Shown here: piece after piece, positions 22,695 to 33,071 of the stretch
How positions within the stretch are numbered: the stretch's first letter is position 1
How the letters are laid out: each line of letters starts with the position of its first letter
Assembly: GCF_008868125.1 (NCBI RefSeq)
Contig: NZ_WAAQ01000001.1
Coordinates: 992,001 to 1,056,000, forward strand
Length of the DNA: 64,000 nt
From: Microbacterium maritypicum
GTDB lineage: Bacteria; Actinomycetota; Actinomycetes; Actinomycetales; Microbacteriaceae
Reading direction: 5' to 3'
The notes under the pieces: model-generated
What the model saw: the letters and a program-made list of their open reading frames with translations, nothing else
What the model was told of the DNA's origin: nothing
Databases searched by the model: none
Made by a program: the position numbers and the translations under genes

Positions 22695-25600
22695 GTGACT
22701 GTTCCGGGGATTCTGCGCGCCTTGGAAGAGGCGTCTCTGTACCGTGACGCCCTCAGCTGGGCGCGCACCGATGCCGACCTCGGCTTGGTCGACGGGCTCG
22801 ACGCCCCGGCGCTCGCCGGCCTGCTCGAGAAGCGGACGGCGGCAGGACACCCGGCCGCCCTCCTCGCCGTCGTGCCGACGGGCAGGCGGGCCGAGAGCCT
22901 CGCGCTGGCGATGCACGCCTATCTGCCCGACGCCGACATCCTCACCTTCCCCGCCTGGGAGACGCTGCCGCACGAGCGCCTCAGCCCGAGCCCCGACACC
23001 GTCGGGCAGCGCCTGCAGACGCTGCGACGGATCGCGGAGTGGTCGGGGGATCACCCGCTCGTCGTCGTGGCATCGGTGCGGGCCGCTCTCCAGCCGATCG
23101 CGGGGAACCTGGGCGAGATCGCCCCGCTCGAGCTCGCCGCCGGCAGCCGAGGACACGAACTCGACCGCGTGGTCGAACAGCTGGTCGAGCGCGCCTACTC
23201 GCGCGTCGACATGGTGTCGCGGCGCGGCGAGTTCGCGGTGCGCGGCGGCATCCTCGACGTCTTCCCTCCCACCTCCGAGCACCCGTACCGCATCGAGTTC
23301 TTCGGCGACGAGATCGACCAGATCCGCGCGTTCTCGGTTGCCGACCAGCGCTCGCTCCCGGGCGATGTCGCGAGCGTCGACCTTCCTCCGACCCGCGAAC
23401 TGCTGCTCACGGCAGAGGTCCGCGAGCGCGCCCGCGCGCTCGTCGGCGGCTTCCCGGCGATCTCCGGAATGCTCGAGAAGATGGCCGAGGGCATCCCGGT
23501 CGAGGGCATGGAGTCGCTGCTGCCCGCCGTCGCCGGCCCGTTGAAGTCGCTCGCCGAGTATCTGCCCTCCGGGAGCGCCACGGCGGTCATCGACCCCGAG
23601 CGCGCGACCGCACGTGCGATCACCCTGGGCGACACGAACCGCGAGTTCCTGGATGCCGCCTGGAGCGCGGCCACCTCCGGCGCCTCCGCGCCCATCGATC
23701 TGGGCGCCGGCGACTTCCTGACGATCGCCGACCTCCGCGAGGTGGTGCGCGACCGGGGCGGCGTGTGGTGGCGGCTCAGCCCGTTCGGCGCCGGACTCGG
23801 CGAAGGCGATGCGGAGGCCACCAACCTCGGCGCCGCCGTCATCCCCTCCTTCCACGGCAACGTCGACGGCGCGATCTCCTTCGTCGAGGCGAAGGTCACC
23901 GACGGCTGGCGCGTGGTCGTGATCGCCGCCGGTCACGGCCTGGTCGACCGCGCACGCGACGTGCTCGCCGACCGAGGACTCGCGGCCCGTGTGGTCGAGA
24001 CGCTCACCGAGGCGCCGGAGGGTGGTGTCGCGACGCTGGTCACCGGATCCGTCGAGGCCGGCTTCCAGGTGGCCGAGGCGAAGCTCGCCGTGCTCACCGA
24101 CAACGAGTTCTACGGTCGCACGATCGGTGGCGACCAGCGCGTCGTCAAGAAGCTCGCATCGCGGCGCAAGAACGTCGTCGACCCGCTGCAGCTCAAGCAG
24201 GGCGACTTCGTGGTGCACGCGACCCACGGCATCGGCCGCTTCGTGGAGATGACCCAGCGCGAGGTGTCCACCGGCGGGCGCAACGCCACCAAGTCGATCC
24301 GCGACTACCTCGTGCTCGAATACGCGCCGTCCAAGCGCGGGTACCCGGGCGACAAGCTGTTCGTGCCCACGGATCAGCTCGACCTGCTCTCGAAGTACGT
24401 CGGCGGCGAGGCCCCGACCCTGTCGAAGATGGGCGGCAGCGACTGGTCGCAGGCAAAGGGCAAGGCCCGCAAGGCCGTCCGCGACATCGCGGTCGAGCTC
24501 GTGAAGCTCTATTCCGCACGGATGAGCGCCAAGGGCCATGCCTTCGGCCCGGACACGCCATGGCAGCGCGAGCTGGAGGAGGCGTTCCCGTTCGCGGAGA
24601 CCCTGGACCAGTTGCAGACGATCGACGAGATCAAGGCCGACATGGAACGGCCCATCCCGATGGACCGCCTGCTCTCGGGAGACGTCGGCTTCGGCAAGAC
24701 CGAGGTCGCCGTCCGGGCCGCATTCAAGGCGATCCAGGACGGCAAACAGGTGGCGATGCTCGTGCCGACGACGCTGCTCGTGAAGCAGCACCTCGAGACG
24801 TTCACCGAGCGCTTCGCCGGTTTCCCGGTCAAGGTGCGGCCGCTGTCGCGCTTCCAGACCGACAAGGAGGCGCGGCTCACTCTGCAGGGTCTGCTGGAGG
24901 GTTCCGTCGACATGGTGATCGGCACCCACCGCATCCTCACCGACCAGGTGATGTTCAAAGACCTCGGTCTGATGATCATCGACGAGGAGCAGCGTTTCGG
25001 CGTCGAGCACAAGGACGCGCTCAAGAAGATGAAGACCAACGTCGACATCCTTGCCATGAGCGCCACCCCGATCCCGCGCACGCTCGAGATGGCGGTGACC
25101 GGCATCCGTGAGATGTCGACGCTGGCGACTCCGCCCGAGGACCGGCATCCGATCCTGTCGTTCGTCGGTCCGCGCAGCGACAAGCAGATGGCCGCGGCGA
25201 TCCGTCGCGAGATCCTCCGCGAGGGGCAGATCTTCTTCGTGCACAACCGCGTGCAGTCGATTCAGCGCGTCGCGAGCGAGCTCGCCGAACTCGTGCCCGA
25301 AGCCAGGATCGCCGTCGCGCACGGACAGATGGGCGAGCACCAGCTCGAACAGGTCGTCGACGACTTCTGGGAGCGCAAGTTCGACGTGCTCGTCTCGACG
25401 ACGATCATCGAGACGGGTCTCGACATCGCGAACGCGAACACGATCATCATCGACCGCGCCGACAAGTACGGACTCAGCCAGCTGCACCAGCTGCGCGGGC
25501 GCGTCGGGCGAGGGCGCGAGCGCGCGTACGCGTACTTCCTGTACGACGAGATGAAGCCGCTGAGCGAGACCGCCGCCGACCGGCTGCAGACCATCGCGGT

Positions 25601-26270
25601 CAACAACGACCTGGGCTCCGGCATGCAGGTCGCCCTGAAGGACCTCGAGCTGCGCGGCGCGGGCAACCTGCTCGGCGCCGAGCAGGCCGGTCATATCGCG
25701 GGCGTCGGGTTCGACCTCTATCTGCGCATGATCGGCGAGGCAGTGGCGACCTTCCGCGGCGACGAGGTCGAGACGGGGCAGGAACTGCGTCTCGAGCTTC
25801 CCCTCGACGCGCGCATCCCCGAGTACTACATCGACAGTGAGCGGCTGCGCCTGGAGGCCTACCAGAAGCTCTCCGCCGCCTCGGCGGCGACGGCCAAGGA
25901 CGACGCGATCGACCTGGTCATCGAAGAGCTCGTCGACCGGTACGGAACGCCGCCGGAAGAGGTCGATGGGCTGCTGGCGATCTCGCGCCTGCGCCGGCGC
26001 GCCGCGCGTGCGGGCCTGACGGACGTCGTGGTGATGGGGTCGAATCTGCGCATCGCGCCCGCCCGGCTCGAGGATTCGATCAAGGTACGGCTGCAGCGGC
26101 TCTACCCGAAGGCGAAGCTCGTGGGAGGGGGAGAGGCGCTGGTCGTGCCGATGCCCACGGTCCCCGCCGCCGTCGGCGTGGGGCTCGAGCCGCTTCCCGA
26201 CGCGCAGCTGCTCGAATGGGTCGGTCAGCTGTTCACCGCGATCTTCCCTGAGCCGACTGCGTCCGAGTAG
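22695..26270 (+). CDS. mfd: Transcription-repair coupling factor
   Basis: Removes RNA polymerase stalled at DNA damage and recruits UvrA. The 1191 residues are full length: UvrB-like N-terminal domains ('FPAWETLPHERLSPSPDTVGQRLQTL', 'RRGEFAVRGGILDVFPPTSEHPYRIEFFGDEID'), the CarD-like polymerase-binding domain ('GDFVVHATHGIGRFVEM'), a RecG-type translocase with Walker A 'GDVGFGKTE' (D663-E670) and DEEQ box at 763 ('IIDEEQRFGVEHK'), 'VSTTIIETGLDIANANTIII', and the C-terminal autoinhibitory domain. Leaderless GTG start. Confidence 0.98.
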   Translation: MTVPGILRALEEASLYRDALSWARTDADLGLVDGLDAPALAGLLEKRTAAGHPAALLAVVPTGRRAESLALAMHAYLPDADILTFPAWETLPHERLSPSPDTVGQRLQTLRRIAEWSGDHPLVVVASVRAALQPIAGNLGEIAPLELAAGSRGHELDRVVEQLVERAYSRVDMVSRRGEFAVRGGILDVFPPTSEHPYRIEFFGDEIDQIRAFSVADQRSLPGDVASVDLPPTRELLLTAEVRERARALVGGFPAISGMLEKMAEGIPVEGMESLLPAVAGPLKSLAEYLPSGSATAVIDPERATARAITLGDTNREFLDAAWSAATSGASAPIDLGAGDFLTIADLREVVRDRGGVWWRLSPFGAGLGEGDAEATNLGAAVIPSFHGNVDGAISFVEAKVTDGWRVVVIAAGHGLVDRARDVLADRGLAARVVETLTEAPEGGVATLVTGSVEAGFQVAEAKLAVLTDNEFYGRTIGGDQRVVKKLASRRKNVVDPLQLKQGDFVVHATHGIGRFVEMTQREVSTGGRNATKSIRDYLVLEYAPSKRGYPGDKLFVPTDQLDLLSKYVGGEAPTLSKMGGSDWSQAKGKARKAVRDIAVELVKLYSARMSAKGHAFGPDTPWQRELEEAFPFAETLDQLQTIDEIKADMERPIPMDRLLSGDVGFGKTEVAVRAAFKAIQDGKQVAMLVPTTLLVKQHLETFTERFAGFPVKVRPLSRFQTDKEARLTLQGLLEGSVDMVIGTHRILTDQVMFKDLGLMIIDEEQRFGVEHKDALKKMKTNVDILAMSATPIPRTLEMAVTGIREMSTLATPPEDRHPILSFVGPRSDKQMAAAIRREILREGQIFFVHNRVQSIQRVASELAELVPEARIAVAHGQMGEHQLEQVVDDFWERKFDVLVSTTIIETGLDIANANTIIIDRADKYGLSQLHQLRGRVGRGRERAYAYFLYDEMKPLSETAADRLQTIAVNNDLGSGMQVALKDLELRGAGNLLGAEQAGHIAGVGFDLYLRMIGEAVATFRGDEVETGQELRLELPLDARIPEYYIDSERLRLEAYQKLSAASAATAKDDAIDLVIEELVDRYGTPPEEVDGLLAISRLRRRAARAGLTDVVVMGSNLRIAPARLEDSIKVRLQRLYPKAKLVGGGEALVVPMPTVPAAVGVGLEPLPDAQLLEWVGQLFTAIFPEPTASE

Positions 26271-26292
26271 CGCGCCGCCGCGGCCGCGGGAC

Positions 26293-26298
26293 TAGTCT
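26293..26298 (+). promoter_or_regulatory. -10 box of a leaderless promoter for the hexapeptide-repeat gene
   Basis: TAGTCT with six bases to ATG 26305; the surrounding ACTAGTCT is identical to that before mfd. Confidence 0.6.
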
Positions 26299-26304
26299 GG
26301 CGGC

Positions 26305-26931
26305 ATGTTGTACGAGCACCTCGGGGCTCGGCCCCGCGTCCATGACACCGCCGTCATCGCCCCCACCGCCGTGATCTCCGGCGACGTCGAGATCGGGCCG
26401 GGCTGCCAGGTGCTGCACGGCGCCGTGATCACCGCCGAGGGAGGAGCGATCACCCTCGGTGAGCACGTCATCGTGATGGAGAACGCGCTCATCCGCGCCA
26501 CGGCGGCGAACGCCGTGCACATCGGGTCGCACACCCTGATCGGCACGCTGTCCAGCATCGCGGGCGCGACCGTCGGCGAGGAGACGTTCCTCGCCTCGGG
26601 GTCGCGACTGTTCAACGGTGCGCTGATCGGGCCGCGCTGCGAGGTGCGCGTCAATGCGATCGTGCTCCGTCGTGCCGTGCTGCCGGAGGGCACCGTCGTC
26701 CCGATCGGCTGGGTGGCCGTCGGCGACCCCGCGCAGTTGTTCTCGCCGGATCGCGAGGCCGAGATCGCGGCGGCGCAGCCCGATCTCGACTTCCCTGGGC
26801 ATGTGTTCGGTGTCGACCGCGACACCCCCGACCTGATGGTGCAGCTGACCGAGCGCTACGGCACGTCGCTCGCACGGCATGCGCACGACGTGAGCATCGA
26901 CGGCGCGCACCACCGGCAGCACCGCGCATGA
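26305..26931 (+). CDS. Gamma-carbonic-anhydrase-like / hexapeptide-repeat acyltransferase-fold protein
   Basis: 208 residues of left-handed beta-helix hexapeptide repeats ('VIAPTAVISGDVEIGPGCQVLHGAVITAEG', 'ITLGEHVIVMENALIRA', 'VHIGSHTLIGTLSSIAGATVGEETFLASGSRLFNGALIGPRCEVRVNA'). This is the PaaY/YrdA/CaiE-type gamma-carbonic anhydrase family; the metal-binding histidines of true enzymes are only partly evident ('CQVLHGAV', 'VHIGSHT'), so activity is uncertain. Its end overlaps the next start by four bases, suggesting linkage with the fusion enzyme. Confidence 0.85.
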   Translation: MLYEHLGARPRVHDTAVIAPTAVISGDVEIGPGCQVLHGAVITAEGGAITLGEHVIVMENALIRATAANAVHIGSHTLIGTLSSIAGATVGEETFLASGSRLFNGALIGPRCEVRVNAIVLRRAVLPEGTVVPIGWVAVGDPAQLFSPDREAEIAAAQPDLDFPGHVFGVDRDTPDLMVQLTERYGTSLARHAHDVSIDGAHHRQHRA

Positions 26932-29897
26932 CGGGCGGAGTGGGCCTGGTCCGCCCCGACGTGAGCACGGCGGATGCCGCGCGCATCGCCCTGGACTGCT
27001 ATGGGATCACGGCGAGCGCGCAGGAGCTCGGCAGCAATCAGGACCGGAACTTCCTCCTCACGGCGGAGGACGGCGCGAAGAGCGTGCTACGCATCGACAA
27101 CGCGGTGTTCGGCGATGCGGCGCGCGACGCGCAGCATGCCGCCCTCGACGCCTACCGCGACGCGGGGGTCCGCGTGCCGGCGGTGCTCCCGGGTCTCGAC
27201 GGCGCGCTCACCCAGCGCTGGAACGGATTCGCCGTGCGGCGCAGCGAGTTCGCCCCGGGGGAGCCGCTGGTGGATGCGGGGTATCTCGCCCCGGTGGTGC
27301 TCGCCGAGTTCGGCGCGCTCGCCGCCGCTTCCGTGAATGCGCTGGCGCCCCTCGGTCATCCCGGTCTCGATCGCCCGCAGATGTGGGACATGCGCGTCGC
27401 GCACGAGCAGACCACGGCACTCGCACCGTCCATCGCCGACGCCGCACTGCGAGGGCGCGTGCTGCGTGCGGCGGCGAAGGCGGATGCCGCTCTCGCCCCG
27501 CTCGCCGCGGGCCTTCCGGTGCAGGCGATCCACGGCGACCTCACCGACGACAACGTGATGGGCACGCGGGGCGACGATTCCCGCCTGCATCCGCACACGG
27601 TCCTCGATCTGGGCGATCTCGGACTCGGATGGCGCGTGGCCGAGCTTGCGGTGTGCGCATCGTCGATGCTGCACCACGAGCCTGAGCGGCCGCTGCGCGT
27701 GATCGAGACGATCGCCGCCTTCCACCGGGATGCCCCGCTGAGCGTGGCGGAGGCCAGAGCGGTCTGGCCTCTCGTGGTGCTGCGCGCCGCGCTGCTGGTG
27801 GCGAGCGGGTGGCGTCAGCTCGAGATCGACGGCGACAACGACTACGCGCGGGAGCGGATCGCGGGCGAGCAGGCGATCTTCGACGCCGCGACCCTGCTGC
27901 CGCTGGTCGAGATGACCGAGCACGTGCTCGTCGCGGTCGGAATCGACGAAGGCGGCTTCGATGCGGCGGATCTGGCGGCGGAGGCGGAGGTCGCCCCTCT
28001 CGCCTCGCTGCTGCCGGATCTCACCGGCCGCGTGGCCGTGATCGATCCCGGAGTCGAGTCCGCAGCCCTCGACGGCGGGCGCTGGATCCGGGAGGACGCG
28101 GAGGAGGAGCTGATCGCCGAGGCGATCGAGCTCGGGGTCGCCGTGGCGGTGATGCCGTACGGCGCGTTCCGGCTGACGCGAGCGCGCGTCGACGACGCAG
28201 AGGCGGGGCAGACCTGGGCGACCGCCTGCGAACTGCACTTCCCTCCGGGGCCCCGGGCGCGAGTGGCGGCGCCCGCGAGTGGGCGTGTGACGCAACGGGG
28301 CGGGACCGCTCGGCTCATCCTCGACCTCGACGGTCCTGGCGGCGGCCACGACTGGGTGCTCGAGATCACGGGACTCGATGCGGAGGAGCGCCGTGAGCGC
28401 CCTGTGGGCGCCGGCGAGACGGTGGGATGGCTCGCCGCAGCTTTCGAACCGCGGCGGCTGACGGTGGGCATCCGGCGAGACGATGCTCCGGAGCAACAGG
28501 CGGACGGCGCAGCCCTGGTCGCCCCCGACCGCGTCCCGGCGTGGAGCCGGCTGACCGCCGACCCCGCACCCGTCCTCGGACTGCCCTCTTTCACGCAGCA
28601 CGACGAGGCCGCGGCGGAGCTCGGCCGTCGCGAGAGGATCTTCGCTGCGGCGCAGGAGCGCTACTACGAACGTCCCCCGCAGATCGAACGCGGCTGGCAG
28701 CACCACCTGATCGACACCACCGCGCGCACGTACGTCGACATGGTCAACAACGTCGCAGGTCTCGGCCACGCCCATCCGAAGGTCGCGGACGCCGCGGACC
28801 GCCAGCTGCGGACCCTCGCCACGAACTCCCGCTTCCTGTTCCGCGACCTCGCGGAGTACAGCGAACGACTTCTCGCCCTGATGCCCGAAGGCAGCGACCT
28901 CGACACGGTGCTGCTGGTCAACAGCGGCTCGGAGGCGGTCGATCTCGCCATCCGTCTGGCGCAGGCGGCGACCGGTCGTCGCACGGTCGTCGCGCTGCGA
29001 GAGGCCTATCACGGCTGGACGATGGCGAGCGATGCGGTGACCACCAGCGCCTATGACAACCCCTTCGCGCTCGCCACGCGCCCCGACTGGGTGCACATCG
29101 CCGATGTGCCCAACCGCTTCCGTGGCACGTATCGCGGTGCGGACGTCGCCGGCGCCTATCTCGCCGACCTCGCGACCGATCTCGATCGGCTGCGGGAGGA
29201 GGGACGGGAGGTCGCGGCGTTCCTGTGCGAGTCGATCCTCGGCAATGCGGGGGGCGTGGTGCTCCCCGACGGCTATCTCGCCGGGGCCTACGCGCAGATC
29301 AGGGCGGCGGGCGGGGTGTGCATCGCCGATGAGGTGCAGGTCGGCTTCGGGCGGATGGGGTCCGCCTTCTGGGGGTTCGAGCTCGCAGAGGTGGTGCCCG
29401 ACATCATCACGATCGCGAAGCCGATGGGCAACGGATTCCCGATCGGCGGGGTCATCACCTCGAAGCGCATCGCGGACGCGCTGTCGACGCAGGGCCAGTT
29501 CTTCTCCTCCGCCGGCGGCAGCACGCTCAGCTGCCGGGTCGGCATCGCGGTGCTCGATGCGATGGCCGAGGACGGACTGCAGCACAACGCGGCAGTGATC
29601 GGCGCGCGCCTCGCCGAGGGCCTTCGGGGCCTCGCCGACCGGCATCCGCTGATCGGCGTCGTCCACGGCGAGGGGCTGTATCTCGGTGTCGAACTCGTCC
29701 GTGACCGCGACACCATGGAGCCGGCGGCCGCCGAGGCCGCGGCGATCTGCGAGCGGATGCGTGAACTCGGTGTGATCGTGCTGACGACATCCGAGCGGTC
29801 CAACGTCCTGAAGATCAAACCACCGCTGTGCCTCACGGCGCACAGTGCCGATCATGTCGTCGCGATGCTGGACAGGGTGCTGACCGAAGGGTGGTGA
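26928..29897 (+). CDS. Three-domain fusion: APH-type kinase, M23-like middle domain, class III aminotransferase/phospho-lyase
   Basis: 989 residues. Residues 1-330 are an aminoglycoside-phosphotransferase/hydroxylysine-kinase fold with 'IHGDLTDDNVMG' (H202, D204) and 'VLDLGDLGLGWR'. Residues about 360-560 resemble a degenerate peptidase M23/lipoyl-type beta domain ('RARVAAPASGRVTQ') without obvious catalytic residues. Residues 570-989 are a PLP class III enzyme ('YVDMVNNVAGLGHAHPKVADAA', 'LLVNSGSEAVDLAIRLAQAATG', 'CIADEVQVGFGRMG', PLP lysine K831 in 'IAKPMGNGFPIGG'). In animals separate proteins of these two families phosphorylate hydroxylysine, or cleave phosphoethanolamine/phosphohydroxylysine; a fusion would do both steps on an amino alcohol. 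The substrate is inferred only. Confidence 0.9.
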   Translation: MTGGVGLVRPDVSTADAARIALDCYGITASAQELGSNQDRNFLLTAEDGAKSVLRIDNAVFGDAARDAQHAALDAYRDAGVRVPAVLPGLDGALTQRWNGFAVRRSEFAPGEPLVDAGYLAPVVLAEFGALAAASVNALAPLGHPGLDRPQMWDMRVAHEQTTALAPSIADAALRGRVLRAAAKADAALAPLAAGLPVQAIHGDLTDDNVMGTRGDDSRLHPHTVLDLGDLGLGWRVAELAVCASSMLHHEPERPLRVIETIAAFHRDAPLSVAEARAVWPLVVLRAALLVASGWRQLEIDGDNDYARERIAGEQAIFDAATLLPLVEMTEHVLVAVGIDEGGFDAADLAAEAEVAPLASLLPDLTGRVAVIDPGVESAALDGGRWIREDAEEELIAEAIELGVAVAVMPYGAFRLTRARVDDAEAGQTWATACELHFPPGPRARVAAPASGRVTQRGGTARLILDLDGPGGGHDWVLEITGLDAEERRERPVGAGETVGWLAAAFEPRRLTVGIRRDDAPEQQADGAALVAPDRVPAWSRLTADPAPVLGLPSFTQHDEAAAELGRRERIFAAAQERYYERPPQIERGWQHHLIDTTARTYVDMVNNVAGLGHAHPKVADAADRQLRTLATNSRFLFRDLAEYSERLLALMPEGSDLDTVLLVNSGSEAVDLAIRLAQAATGRRTVVALREAYHGWTMASDAVTTSAYDNPFALATRPDWVHIADVPNRFRGTYRGADVAGAYLADLATDLDRLREEGREVAAFLCESILGNAGGVVLPDGYLAGAYAQIRAAGGVCIADEVQVGFGRMGSAFWGFELAEVVPDIITIAKPMGNGFPIGGVITSKRIADALSTQGQFFSSAGGSTLSCRVGIAVLDAMAEDGLQHNAAVIGARLAEGLRGLADRHPLIGVVHGEGLYLGVELVRDRDTMEPAAAEAAAICERMRELGVIVLTTSERSNVLKIKPPLCLTAHSADHVVAMLDRVLTEGW

Positions 29898-30056
29898 CTC
29901 GGGTCCTCATCTTCGAATCCCGCTGTCCATCGGATTGTTAAAAGCGTATTTCGAACCGAATTCGTCGTAGCGCTGGCGATTACCTCCGGTCCATACTGTT
30001 CCTCAGCGTCGGACGATCCGAAGTCCGACCCATGCGCTGTTCCCCGAGGAGTACCC

Positions 30057-31484
30057 ATGGCAACGAAGACGAAGCCGCTGGCGCAAGGCGGAGGGACGCT
30101 CCGACGAAATCTGGGGTTGTGGGCCATCGTCGGGCTCGGGCTCGGCTACATGACACCGACGGTCGTCTTCGACACCTTCGGCATGGTCGCCCGTGACACC
30201 GACAACGTCGTTCCGGCGGCGTACCTGGTCGCGCTGGTCGTGATGGTCTTCACCGCCATCAGCTACGGCAAGATCTCCAGCGCGATCCCGAGTGCCGGAT
30301 CCGCCTACACCTACGTGCGCGAGTCGATCCATCCGAACCTCGGCTTCATGGTCGGTTGGACGTCGCTGATCGACTACGTGCTGCTGCCGATGGTGAACTG
30401 CCTCATCATCCGCAGCTATCTCGAGGCGCTCTTCCCCGAGATCCCCGGGTGGATCTGGGTCGTGCTGTACTGCATCCTCGTCACGAGCATCATCTACCTC
30501 ACGATGCGCGGCACCTCGAACCTGAACATGATCCTGCTCATTTTCTCGATCATCGTGATGGTCGTCTTCGTGGTGATGGTGATCGCACAGCTGATGCGCG
30601 GCGAGGGTGCCGCGACCGTGGCCTCGATGACCCCGTTCTTCCACGACGGCGCCACGATGAGTGCGGTGCTGATGGGCGCCACGATCGTGTGCTTCTCGTT
30701 CATCGGCTTCGACGCCGTGACGATGTACGCGGAAGAGGCCAAGGACCCGAAGATCATGCCCAAGGCCATCCTGCTGACGGTGCTTCTGGGAGGCGCGATC
30801 TTCCTCATCTCCGGCTACCTCACGCAGCTGCGCTTCCCCGACTGGAACGAGTTCGCGCCGGGCGGCGACATGCAGTTCGTCGAGGACTCCACGCTGCCGG
30901 TCATCGGCAACCTGGTCGGCGGCCCCGTGCTCATGGCGGTGCTGACAGCGGCCGGCTTCTGCGCCACCCTCGCCTCCGGCCTGGCTTCGCACGCCTCGGT
31001 GTCGCGGATGCTGCTGGTGATGGGCCGCAACAACGTGCTGCCGCAGCGGGCGTTCGGCTACATCAACCCGCGCACCCACACCCCGACCTTCAACATCGTG
31101 CTGGTCGGCGCCATCTCGCTGCTGGCCATCCCGTTCACCCTCGAGCTGATCGCCGCGTGGATCAACTTCGGCGCGCTGATCGCCTTCACCTTCGTCAACA
31201 TCTCGGTGATCGCGTGGTTCGCGATCCGCAAGGGCCGTCGCAAGACTCCCGGCGACATCTTCAGCTTCATCGTGATGCCCGGCATCGGCATGGTGCTCAC
31301 CGGTCTGCTCTGGGCGAACCTGCACGAGGACGCCCTGCGCGGCGGCCTGGTGTGGACCGCGATCGGGGTCGTCTACCTCGCCATCATCACGAAGGGCTTC
31401 CGCAAGAAGGTCGTCGCCTTCGACGAGAACCAGGCGGTGACCGGATACAACAAGGTCGTCAAGGTTCCGGTCGACGAGAGCTGA
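30057..31484 (+). CDS. APC-superfamily amino acid/amine permease
   Basis: Cytoplasmic-membrane importer of 475 residues with about 12 helices; the first carries the APC signature 'LGLGYMTPTVVFDTFGMVARDTDNVVPAAYLVALVVMVFTAISYG', followed by 'SAIPSAGSAYTYVRESIHPNLGFMVGW' and 'CFSFIGFDAVTMYAEEAKDP'. GAGGAG precedes ATG 30057. It sits 159 bases downstream of the kinase/phospho-lyase fusion in the same direction, so it may import that enzyme's amino-alcohol or amino acid substrate (ethanolamine/putrescine-type carriers fall in this branch). It ends at a strong terminator. Confidence 0.9.
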   Translation: MATKTKPLAQGGGTLRRNLGLWAIVGLGLGYMTPTVVFDTFGMVARDTDNVVPAAYLVALVVMVFTAISYGKISSAIPSAGSAYTYVRESIHPNLGFMVGWTSLIDYVLLPMVNCLIIRSYLEALFPEIPGWIWVVLYCILVTSIIYLTMRGTSNLNMILLIFSIIVMVVFVVMVIAQLMRGEGAATVASMTPFFHDGATMSAVLMGATIVCFSFIGFDAVTMYAEEAKDPKIMPKAILLTVLLGGAIFLISGYLTQLRFPDWNEFAPGGDMQFVEDSTLPVIGNLVGGPVLMAVLTAAGFCATLASGLASHASVSRMLLVMGRNNVLPQRAFGYINPRTHTPTFNIVLVGAISLLAIPFTLELIAAWINFGALIAFTFVNISVIAWFAIRKGRRKTPGDIFSFIVMPGIGMVLTGLLWANLHEDALRGGLVWTAIGVVYLAIITKGFRKKVVAFDENQAVTGYNKVVKVPVDES

Positions 31485-31494
31485 CCCGACATCC

Positions 31495-31545
31495 CGACAC
31501 GAGAAGAGCCGCCTCCCCGGAAGGGAGGCGGCTCTTCTCGTGTCG
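31495..31545. terminator. Bidirectional intrinsic terminator
   Basis: A perfect 23-base-pair stem (31495-31517 with 31523-31545) closed by a five-base loop, between the convergent permease and gdhA genes. The stem alone is long enough to stop both transcripts; there is no T tract. Confidence 0.9.
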
Positions 31546-31568
31546 AGGAACCTGTGTCGAGGAAGGGG

Positions 31569-33071
<1,503 letters not shown>

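Noticed and set aside
22383..25694. A very long open frame (about 1100 codons) antisense to mfd
   Set aside because: It is rich in Arg/Asp/Val/Glu with no recognisable domain and mirrors the codon structure of mfd; long antisense open frames are routine at this GC content.
27087..29855. A 920-codon open frame antisense to the kinase/aminotransferase fusion
   Set aside because: Same GC artefact; the plus-strand frame has intact motifs of two known families.
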